From Nectonema munidae (lineage: Eukaryota > Nematomorpha > Nectonematoida > Nectonematidae), in the NCBI GenBank assembly GCA_030549495.1, contig JAUIRK010001041.1, positions 1,674,001 to 1,738,000 of the forward strand: a stretch of DNA of 64,000 nt, in the 5' to 3' direction. The notes under the pieces were generated by a model. It was not told the origin of the DNA. It made no database searches and saw only the letters and a list, made by a program, of their open reading frames with translations. Position 1 is the first letter of the stretch. Every line of letters starts with the position of its first letter. The translations under genes were made by a program, and so were the position numbers. Below, piece after piece: positions 1 to 11,800 of this stretch.

Positions 1-513
1 CTAACAAACTATTTTTGTGCATGATAAAGTGTAGAAAGTATACGAGTGAAAAGTATTTTCTATTGAATGCATGTAAATTGTTAGGATATGTTCACCAAAG
101 TCGCCTCCATACCCAATATCATGATTGAATAATAATTCTTCAAATTATCTTGATCTTTCTCGCAATAGAGAAATTTGCCTGATACGCGAGATTCATGGTA
201 AAATTATTTTGACTTGAAAAATTTAAGGGTCGCATAATACTCAAGATAGTCCATTATATACGGTATATATTTGGAACTATAACACTGGTTTTACAAAAGA
301 AATTTGGCATGAAGTTTTTAAACTGTTTTGACTAACTTAGCTGCTGAATTCAAATTCCACTTCAGATTTGCTTCATCGCATAAATTTTTGTATTATCCAT
401 ATTTTAATGGGTTTCATCAAAAATTCTCTTTATTTAGTTTTTTGCATACTTAGATTAGATCTACAAAGTAAATTTACTTACATCTTTTTCTGATTAAAAC
501 TGTTAATCTAACA

Positions 514-2330
514 ATGACTTCAATGTCTCATAGAGGAGAGTGCTGGAATAACACAGATATGTTATGCTACATTTGTGGAAGTTTTACTTTGAAAAGTCAA
601 AGAACATCACCAATTTTCTGAAGAGAGTATACCACTTGGAGAGGCTGACTAAAATTGGGCTCCTTAAAAAGTGTGCAAAACCTGTCTAGAAACTTTGTGA
701 ACTTGGTATCAAAGAAATAAATGGGCTTCAGTTTGGCGTGCCTATGATTTTAAAAGAACCAACGAATCATCCAGATGATTGCAACTTTTGCGTTGTCAAT
801 GCTAAAGGTTTCAATAAGAAACACAAATAATATGTGCGATATTCAAATATTCGATCAGACATTCGACCAGTGTCTAACGGTAAAGAAATACCTTTACAAG
901 AACTTACTAATTTACCAGGGATTGAGAATGTAAACTGTAATTTGTCCGCTTCTACTGATAAATAAAAAAAACTGACCTATTTAAGCCATCTGATGAAGAT
1001 TGTGAAAAACTTTCGTTGTTCACTAAGCCAGATGTGAATGTTCTGGTCAGAGATCTATACTGACTAAAACAATCTGCTGAATTGCTAGCTAAGGCGTAAT
1101 TTAACATCTGGTGACATATCACTATCGATCCTCTTCTAGTTCGGGGTTTTCAAAGTTAAATCATTCGCAGGCCGGATTTTGGTTATTTACAGCTTTTGAG
1201 GGCCTGATAAAATTCAAGGGTTAAAAAGACACAAAATCTTAACTTGAAACCAACAATAACAATAAATTATTTAAAAAGTTTCCATTCTTAATTTATCTTT
1301 TCTGATTTTCAGAAACATCACCCCTCTACTTTTTAACAATTTTCAAAACTAGGAGTTAAATTCGTAGCGACAGAAACTGCCAAAGTATCATTTATCGAAT
1401 CAATTTTTAGTCTTATTCCCTTCTTTAATTTATTAATATTCATTACTGAAAAAATTTGCTTACAAAGATAAGTTGTGTCAAACATACATAACAGTGTAAA
1501 AAACTTGTTATTTATTGGAGAATCATACTACATAATTTCCAGCTCAAAATCATATAGTAATTCTGATGCGTAAAAGAGAATATAAAAATCAAAAACTCAA
1601 GTCCTAAATCATTGAGTATTTTGTCAGAAATACTCGGCTAAAATTGCTAAAAAGCACTGTAACTCTAGATAGGTCAAATGCGCCGCGTAGGTCCTATGTT
1701 TGAGACCCCTTCGTAATTGACAAAAAAGTTTTCTTCCTCTTCTGCACATGAATAAAGTATTATGAAGCAATTTGTCAAAGCTCTTGACCATAGTGGAGAG
1801 TGTTTCAAATGAATGAGCTCATTTTTTTCAAGTCTTAGTGATGAGGAAAAAAGTTTGGGATTTTCATGGATCTCAAATAAGAACACTACTCGGAGATCCG
1901 CGCTTTTTTGCTACAATGGCAGATGCACAGACAAGAGCTTGGAAAGCCATCTCTAATGCCGTGACAATTTTTTAGGTAACAATCAAGAAATTCTGGAGAG
2001 TTGCTCTTAAATCTACAAACTCTGGGATGCAGAATGAGTAGGTTTACAACTTATATACTCACTTTTTCCAGAAAATCTAGGAGACGTGAGAGAGGAGCAA
2101 GGCAAGCGATTCCATCAAGACATTAAAGTGATGGAAGAACGTTATCAAGGTCGTGGGACACAGCAAAAACATGATGCCGGACTACTCTTTGAGTTTGATG
2201 AAAGACACTCCAAAAGCTGTATATAAAAGTTCAAAGAAAAAGAAGTTTGTCTATAACTGTAACTGTTATGAAAGTGTTTATATATTTTTGTTTATAATAA
2301 CTTATTTGCTATGTACATTTTTCTTGTCTG
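514..2330 (+). pseudogene. Decayed copy of a multicopy invertebrate gene family (CYxCG / NHxxDCxFC type)
   Basis: Separate patches on the + strand resemble a large unnamed protein family that I recall as multicopy in arthropods and cnidarians. A CYICG patch lies near 556-600. FGVPMILKEPTNHPDDCNFC and the following NAKGFNKK patch lie at about 733-825. A patch like VRDLY-LKQSAELLAK is near 1040-1100, KLGLMKQFVKALDHSGECFK-like sequence (partly diverged) is at about 1765-1830, and GDVREEQGKRFHQDIKVMEE is near 2085-2140, followed by a basic tail to about 2240. The order matches the family. The central part expected between 1110 and 1750 is not recognisable. Many stops and frame changes interrupt it, so it is not a working gene. 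The family's function is unknown to me, and its copy number suggests a mobile or once-mobile origin. Recognition comes from remembered family motifs, not a search. Confidence 0.7.
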
Positions 2331-2745
2331 TGTGATTAATCTAATCAACAAATACTGAATAAGATAATGACGAACTTGTTTTATCTATATATTTTTTATG
2401 CGTTTTTTCACCTCTACATTTAATTTATTACAACTCAACTAATCTCAACATTATAATTCGGGTTTTCAGTTATAAAAACATACAGTTTTTGACACTAAAT
2501 ATTTATTTTCTAATGTTTGATCGATTCAAAACGCCACGTTTTCTAGTATAGTTGTCACAAAAGCTTCGTGTGCTGGAGAAAATGCAAAGTTATATTTGAA
2601 TTCAGTGGCACAAATTTATTTAAAATTTGTTTAAAAACCTTGCGCCAGAAAAATTGTGTTGACCAGTGTAATATACTATTTTAACCTAGTGCGCTCCTTT
2701 TTCACTTCAAGTTTAATTTAGAAATAAAAGTGTGTATAAATCAAA

Positions 2746-2751
2746 TTTATT
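2746..2751 (-). terminator. AQR polyadenylation signal AATAAA
   Basis: AATAAA on the - strand lies 46 bp after the AQR stop codon. This implies a very short 3' UTR, ending before the decayed gene copy to its left. Confidence 0.6.
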
Positions 2752-2796
2752 TACAATGAAGAAAAAATACATCTTTCAAATAAATAGAAGAGTCTT

Positions 2797-2835
2797 TTAT
2801 GAAGTTTGATTCATCTCGTTATTTTCTTCAAAATT
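2797..2835 (-). CDS. AQR: AQR exon 27 (last 12 residues and stop)
   Basis: After a 58-bp intron with a TTTTTTAG acceptor, the exon reads [12 protein letters not shown] and TAA. The long Thr/Pro/Glu-rich tail of vertebrate AQR is absent. The evidence is the good splice sites and the poly(A) signal 46 bp beyond the stop. Confidence 0.8.
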   Translation of the reverse strand, partial: NFEENNEMNQTS

Positions 2836-5800
2836 CTAAAAAATGAGATAAAACGAAATAAAAAAGTGAGGATGAGAGATTGAAATGACTTACGTTTCTA
2901 GGTTGAAGCAAGCCAACTTTATCCGACATTTCAAATACGAAATTAGCCATAGAAGGCATGTCAGGTATCACTAACGGACTGATGGAAACAGGAAGACGTT
3001 CATATGGTCTATCAAAGAACGGACCGTAGCGCTCCATCGGAAGAAGATATAGTTGTGTGGGATTTCGAACGAGCTGCAAATAGAAACAATTACTCAGGCT
3101 AATCTTCTCCTTTCTTTCAATGGAAGTATATATTTACCATTTTTAAGTTCTGCCCTTGCAAATTTAAAGGTCTTTTTGCAAATCGAGTTTTGTATTCATT
3201 AAAGTCTGTCTTCAGTTGGGTTATGGAGTTGTTTTAGATTTTTATAATTTGACAAATTTATTATAAATTTGAAAAACTTAAAACAAAATATTAATATTGA
3301 AAAATAAAATTAAAATGTTATTTTGTTGAAAGATTGATTTGAAAAATTCTAAATTATAAAAAATGTGACACAAATTTATGAACTTTACCGATACTGAAAT
3401 ACTGTGCATGAAAATTTTTCATTTTTTAAGTTGTGTTTGTGTTAGATTTTAGATTTAAAAACGCTAATGAAATTTTGATATCTCAATTTTAAAGTTGTTT
3501 TGAAAAATAATTAGAAAAAATATTTTTTAGATTAAATTTTCATTTCTAAAATTTAAAAACACAAATTAGAGACAGAATAAAAAACTCAATTTGTAAAATA
3601 ACAAACCTGAAAAGAACGAGCTTAAAGTAAAAATGGTATAGTTGTGCCAGTCAATTTTCCTTTATTGGGGCACTGCTTGAGTGGGTTATAAAATAAGCTA
3701 AAGGATACTTGATCGAAAACAGGAATCAATTCACAGCAGTTGCTGAAGAGAGAAACCCTGGAGAGGATGTATAGGCCGAGTCTGGCACGAGACATAGCCA
3801 CAATGAGACGACGAACATCGCGCAGATGTCCATGTGATTTCGTTCTCACCAGGGAAAGAATGACGTAATCGTTCTGTTGTCCTTGGTATCTGTCAACAGT
3901 CGTGACCTAAATGAAGATTGCTTATGTCTGCGTATACATAATTTAAATAAGGCAGATGATAGAGCTTCACTATCAGCACAAGTTTCACTTGACCGGCTTT
4001 AAAAAAGTGGATGCTAACACTTCAGAACACAAAGGATAATTATGTTCCTCTTCCCCACCAGACGTTAATGCAGTAATACGAAATTTCAAGTGTGAGTCGT
4101 CATATTTCATTTTTAAAAGTGCATTAAGAAAAATGCACATTTAGAAATTAAAGCAACAAAAAAAGTACTCAATTCAAAGACTAACTTATTTATTTATAGT
4201 CAAATACACACAAATTTATTTGTGCTGTGTAGTCACACCTCCTGTGACGCTTATCATGTATGCATTGAACAAAAAGACGGCGAAGTGCACTGAGATATCA
4301 GTCCTGAATTTCGATGACAAAATTAACGAAATAGGACAAACAGTTGCTGGAGTCCAATTTATGACGCTTGCGTTTCCCTCCCCTTGATCAGTTTTGACCC
4401 CTCCTCCTCCCCACGGTACTTGAAGTGGGCGACGGGGATAATAATTTAAACAACCAGGTCTTTTATTCTAGAAATCAAAAATAAAGCATCTTTACCCTTA
4501 GATATTAATGTTATAGTTTTTTTTATCAAGATTTCTTATATTTTTACACTTTGCTTAAAATTTTTGCTAATAAAACTTAGTACAAATAATTTAATTTTTA
4601 GCGTATAACTTAGGGATTGGAATAAAGGTACCGTGGGGTGTTTTCATCGAGAAGGCACAATTGCGCCGCTTGTATCGAACTATGAAAAAAGTAGGCTTGA
4701 TGCGGGATCGAACCCAAGACCTTGAGTTATCGAAAGCCAGTACCTAACCCACCTTACTCACGCCCCCAAAATATATATTTTGGAATAGCTAATTTATATA
4801 AATTTAAAGTTTGTAGAATATTTATTCCAAAAATTTTAAACCTTTAATTTCTATTAAATGGCCAAATTAGCCTAAATAAAATTTCAATTTATTTTTCTGA
4901 CTGAATATATGTGTAGGTAGAATATGAAGATTATATAAGATGATTCTTTTTTACTACTATACTGAAAATTCAACACCATGTATATTCAAAAATTGTCTGA
5001 ACAATCCAAATCTCAATGGGATGGATGGCATCTGCTTTGTCTAAACCAGTTTATTCTTTTTAAACTTTTCAAACCATACTTAATATTTTGCAAAAACTTT
5101 CAATGTTATTTATCAAACATGAATTTGTGCAATCGTTCATCCAATAGTTTTTACCGGACTCGAGTGATTTACTACCAGCGCAGGCTTCACTTGACGTGGA
5201 TGCTAACACAAAGGACATTTATGTTCCTGTTCCCCAACAGACGTTAATGCATCAAAACGAAATTTCAAGTGTGAGTCGTCATATTTCATTTTTTTAGTCA
5301 TTAAGAAAAATGCACATTTACAAATTAGGCATCAAAAGCAATAAAAGAAAAAAATAGTACTCAATTCAAAGACTAACTTATTTATTCTTTTTAAATGTGA
5401 TTTAAAAATTTAAATTATTCCAATTTTTAATTTTTTTATTCTTTAAAATGTGATACATAAATTTGTATATAAAAGAATAAATCATCCCAAATATAGGTTC
5501 TTAAAATATATTTTCAAAAATTGACACTTTAATTTTCTTAGCTTCGTCAATTTGGTGAATGCAAAGAGGTATGCACTTAATTTTGAACTAATTGCAAGTA
5601 ACTTATGCCGGTTAAAAAGTGTGCCTCCATCTATTTATAGTATCAATTGATAGCGGAAATTTTAGGATTCCTCTCTTTTACTATTTGGTGGAATGGAGGC
5701 AGGCTCACTTTTTACGATTTATCATATTTACAAACGCTAAGTTATAGATAGTGAATCCTTATTTATCAAAAGATGCCTTTCTCTAAATTACACAAGATTA

Positions 5801-8800
5801 TTTATAACTCAGCTTGGGTTATTGCTCCTGTAGAGGAACGCTGACAAACTCAAATTTTCAATGGAACTAAATAGAGATTAGTCAAAATCATCTCCTTTGC
5901 GTGAACTAAAATAGGATTTGATAACTTATCAAAAAAATTGAAAGATGTCTCCTTTAGTTTTATATCACCTTTTTAAAACACACAACATTTTGTCTAGTTA
6001 TCAGATACATAATTGATAACTTGATAGTGCTTATATGAATTTAGATTTAAGTTGCTACCTTGCTCGAAATGCAATCCTATTAGTCTTGATGCCTCCAATA
6101 TTCTAACCTTTTCACGGTTACTTATATAAGTATTAATATATACAGTGAGATATAGAGATGTATCGGATATCCACAAAACTTTTTACATCTTCTTAACATC
6201 CACATTCGCGCTTTACAAACATTTTTCTTTTTTCTATATACAGCAGTTTTTTTTGGAATTTTTCAATTTTTACTTTACCCAAAAATTTTATGGTAAGTAC
6301 GTCTTTATGTTAACACATATATACATTGACACCTCTCTAAATTTTTAAAAAGTATAAAACTTCCGTTTGCTTAGAATAGCAATTATTATATCTACATCCG
6401 CTAAAAAAATTTATTCTCACATAGTTACACGTCTTTAGTATATGAACATCTGTTGTAAAAAAACTCTCTCTGAAATACATCGCAAAAGTGCGCTCATATT
6501 TCACAGTAATTATTTGGTCGCGTGCAGTGAGTAAAGTTTAATTCCACTCCAAACCTCAAGCATTAAAAGCTTCAAAGCGTCTCGCATTCGGTGATAATGT
6601 CAAGATTCCACTCACCTTGCTCGGCCAGCCAAAGGTAGGATTGTTTAAGCATCTCTTACGCAGGATATCTCGTATCAAGTGCTTTTGCCCGTTGTACGTA
6701 CTCAAAAGAGTGATTTTAGACGTCGGATAACCAATCAATCGCATGTACATGAAGATTGCAACAGCATACTCAGCTTCGGCCAAGTTCTGAATAAAATGAT
6801 AACCAGCATTAGTTTTTTCTTAGATCCCCACTGGTAACAAAAATACCTACTTGATAGAAGAATGGATTTGGTTGTGTTTCCCCAACTCCATTGAAATCTT
6901 GAACGTCAATCACTTGAAGTTCATAACAGAATCCTGGATTCGAAATTCGGTACTCACGATCGTTCAAAATGTGAGGCATATTCTCCAACTTTGAATACTT
7001 CCATTTGTAAAGGTTACACAAACTAAAGTAAACAAAAAAACTATTCACATATTTTTCCAATCTAACATATGACATGTGTTCAATAAATTTTGCTGTTATT
7101 TAAGGTTTTCTAGATAAAAAAGATTAGTTTTTCTATCAATTAAGAAAAAAGGATTGGCTTTTCATAAATATTCATTGATTTTTTGTAACTGCATTTTAAT
7201 TCCAATCCAGAAGAAAAAAAACCTTTTGTGATTAATTTTTTCTCTCTAAATTTCAGTCTTCTAAGCGCAATACTGATAATAATTAATTAATTGATTTTTC
7301 GAATACTCTTTTAATTTGAGATGGCACGTATCTGATAGATATAAAGCAAAAGGTTTATTTTTTAAAAAATAAGCTAATAGAGGACATTTAGATATTTGGA
7401 AAGAATTGGTTCAAGTAGATTTAACGATAAAACAGCGAAATTTAAAAAACTCAAAAAAAAAAACAAGAAACTCTATCACGATAGAATAACAAGGATAAAA
7501 ACAATTCTGATTAAAATGAAGAAGGTTTATTGTTATTATTAATTTTACATGTAATATTTATTAAAATATCAATATATTTTTAACCCCGCATAGTGGCCTG
7601 GATTAAGAAAAGGCCTGTTGTGAAGCCGCATCTCGTAAAAGGTATTTACCTATATAACTTATATATTTACTTTATTTCCATTTCCATATATCACTCTGAC
7701 ACATAACTACTTATGACCGACCATGCATTTTGTAGTCTCCAATTCTTTATATGTATTTACACTTAGATACTACAAGCACATATATCAGTATTTTATACGT
7801 CTAATCTACAACTGTTGTATTCATGTATACCTTATCTTCTCTTCCATCTCTCCACTATATTAATACTCCTATCTTAACTGCATATGGTTCGATATTTACG
7901 TTTATCATCTTTATCATAATCTTATACACATAGCTAATCCCTATTTGTAAACTATTATTATATTCTTCTTTCCTACTATCTTCCAACCGGTTCTTGAAAC
8001 ACGGTACTCGTTTCAACGCTAGCATGTATATAATACTTTGAGTGTATTTGCTGCCATGGGCGCATCAAATGTAAAAGAGTAGCTTGCCTGGGCCTGGCTC
8101 TGCCTTGAGCGTCCAAGTTAATCGTTGGAATGCCTAAACGCACAAAGCGCGTAAACAAACTTTGTTCCATGTTAGAAAACTTTTGCAAAGCCATATTCTT
8201 AATCACTGGAGGGAGTTGATTGTTGTCTCCAATCATGATCCATCGTTTCAGGCGATTGTGGCCATTTTCAGGATTCTAGTAAGAATAAAAGAGAAATCAT
8301 TTTTTCAAATTATTTTATGCTTGTTGTGATCAAAAGCAGTCACACATTATCTTTTATACGTGTATTATTATACATCAATGGTCTGGCAAGACCACAGGAG
8401 ACAACAAAAATAAACAACGAAATGTATAAGAAGTATATGTGTGCCAACAAAGAAAGTGCAACCGCGTTTGCTAGACATACTATATATTTAAATATATATA
8501 TAGCTATTACTGATGATTTTAATGAACTCGGTAAAACTAACTTCTAATGAGATACAGAATATATAAAACCTCAAGTAAAAATAAAACAGTTTTCATCAAC
8601 CGGAGGATATATATATAGTTTATAATTTTTTTTAAAAAACTTATCATTGATCCCCAGAATATTATTTCCATTTTTATGAATAAAAGAAATTTTCTATATA
8701 AAATATGAAAAATAAATACTTCGATAGAAAATTTTTAGAATAAATTAAATACTGTCAAAAAAATTTTGCGTCTCAAAATTTTTTACTTCTCTTAACCAAA

Positions 8801-11800
8801 GTTACTAGAAATGATTTTATTATCAGGTTACATGGCTGGATTAAGACGATGGCCTCAACAACTTATGGAGGAGGATTTTTGAGACGAAGATATAAACAAA
8901 CGCAGTTTTGCTAAAATCAATCTTCAAGATGGCTGTAGTCATCCAAGCATTTTTCTTAAGAATGCCTTATACTGCATTGTCATTGAAGCCATGCTGAAAT
9001 AAAGAAAAGATGTGGGCATTGCAAACAAGCCGATGCAAAGGAGTTTGAATTTACGTTCACCAGTACATTGCAGCACTACAGCCTTTGCCTCTTTGGTCTT
9101 TGTTATTCTTGAGAGAGTACGTCTAATCAGTGAGTATACGATTAGTTTCATCAAAACTATAGACCTGGCCCTGGCCACAAGTCATTCTCATTCATGTAAG
9201 CTTGAAGTGTTAAGGCTAAATCGGTAGCCGTGTTGTTGTTACTTTTTCGGACTAGCAACAAAGTTTTGGGCATACGATACGGTGGAGCTTCTGGAAGCAT
9301 TGAAGCCATACAATTGTTTAATGGGGATTTGAAGCCCTCTCCCCCCTTCCCCCGATGTGTGCTCCTGATACATGCAGACTACATACATATTGACATTAGA
9401 CACCAATACACTGAAATACTTAAATCTAAAAACAGCGGTATTACCCCCCCCCCCCCATTATAATATTTCATATTTATACTTTATTGATTTTTTTATTTAT
9501 GTATTCATCATAACATAAAATTCCACATTCCGCCTTCTTTTGAGACGAGGTCCTCAGCATCTCATTCCCTCAGGTGATCTTTTGAGGCGAGCCTCCTCCT
9601 TCCCAAAAAAGGTCCTTTCAAAGAAAAAGGCCTGGTTATCACTACGTTTAAAAATATTATCAGTAACTATTTTTTCAAAAGACAAGCCTGAAAGAACTTT
9701 TGTCATGGGAAAAAGCTCTTACCTGGAGTAGTAGGGGTATGAATGTTTCAATTTCTAAAATTTGAGCAGCTTCTTCTATTAAAATGTTGTCGTATCTGAA
9801 GGAAATGTCCACCAAATCCTTGCGCTTCAAGGCTGCATGCGTACAAGTCATTGCTATGATCTTTGCTTCTCTTGTCAGCAAGTACTTTGACCGATCAGAG
9901 CCACCGCGAATGAATTCGAAGGCGCGAAATTCCTTAAACAAAAATGAACGTCATTGTTTATTGGGAAATGGCGTTTTTGTGTAAATCGATTGAATTGCTG
10001 GCACTTAGCTTAACACTCTTTGATTATTTGTTACTGATAATAACTAACTTGTTGATACCGTTTGCGGAGTTAAAAATCATAAAGGGGTAGTAGTCGGACT
10101 CGGATATTTTTAAGTAAGCACAAATATCGTTAGTATGTAGATCGATAGAATGCAATTAGTTTATGGAAAACTTTTTGGTGAATTAGAGATCCTTCAACTT
10201 AAATCTGGGGTCAGTGATTAGAATTTGCCAGGCAATTCATTCAAGTGAGAATGAAACTTTAAGAAATTCTTCAAAAACAATTTAAATACATATTTTTAAA
10301 GTTAGTTAAAATGTGATGTGATGATTCGTCTACTACGATATTTGCATAAATCTGACTTATGTGTATACTGTTGTCACCCAAAAAGGGGGGAACCCAACCC
10401 TATAGCCCCCTTTTGGAAACCCTTTCCCCCCAAAGCCCCCCCCCCAGGCTAAACAATTAGAAATTTTCGACAATTTTATCCTGTAAATCAAATAAGGTAG
10501 AGCATCTGTAAAACACTTGTTTCTAGTGATTGCAACTTTCATAAATTTAAGAATGTTACAATCCTCTTCTAACCTCATGTTGTTATTGAAATTTGTCCCA
10601 TTTTCCCTTTCTGCTCGTTTTTCCTATTAGACATTGACCATTTTCAGGTCCTTCTGCATTTCCATTCAATTTCCTCTCATATAATAAGCTAGATCTTCCT
10701 CTAATAGTGATTACTGGATTGCCAATTCTGATGGAAGATTTTTATCAAAGATTTGTGCAGAGGCCTAGAGAGTGCCAACTATGCGACCCAAGTTATGCCC
10801 TTTATACCGCCCGTCGTCATTTCCAAAATGCTAGACATTTAAATTGTTCTTAAATCAGAGGCGATTGATTTTTATCTCGAACACAAGGATCTCTAGAGAG
10901 CTAGAGACCTTGATAGAGAGCTATCACATGTTTACCTTCAGCCCATCTAGAAAGCTGCAATCGAATCAGTATTACTATTACCCTAGCTGACTTCCATTTT
11001 TAAGACTGCACAAGGTTCAGTGATAAGAATGAGTCTAGTTTGGCAAGTAGAAGCAACCTTTGCAACTTTCCCTCTAAAAGTGCTACCAGATCTCGATATT
11101 TTTGTTAGCAAGATCCTGAAAGTCATGTCCATTCTATTGAAGCACTTTTGTGGAAGCAGCAAGTATTAGCAATCCTTGACTCGTTGATGAGTTACCCAGC
11201 TGACTTAACCTAACAGCCTAACTTATCAGCGTTATGTGATTTTATTATAGCTCATAATTTCCCATCTAGCCCTGCAATTATTCCAATCAATTTCTTGAAA
11301 ATATAATTATATAAAGTGAAGAACTACTTTACTTTTTACAGTTGTGGATATAATACGGGCTATATACCCGCTGTCCTATCAGTCCGCTTCTCTTATTACT
11401 TAATGAATCCCGGACACATGTTATAAGGACCGAGAGAATGATGGCATCCAAATCTTAAAAAATCTAGAGGCCATCTCAGTCGAGCTAATATTGAATCAAG
11501 GTGATTGATCATACATTTATACGTCCTTCCTGTCTACTGTTCTAGATTTTTTACTGGTTGATACTCCCATACTCAAGCCCCATCTATTCCTTGTTAGATC
11601 ATTACTAGAACCTGCTCTCTGAATACGGCGATCTTGTGGCCAAGTTGGTGATAGAATAGTACGGCCAGGAAAAACTCACTTTTTCCCGCACGATGACGAC
11701 AAGAAGGGCTTCTAAAAATGTAGCGGTATGGTACCGCCCAGTTGCAATACGATCATGACTTACTAAAAGAAATTACAGGATCACTTGTCATAGAATACAC

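Noticed and set aside
8939-9463. Overlapping open frames on both strands between AQR exons
   Set aside because: They are intronic and short, and match nothing known; the composition suggests an unidentified repeat at most.
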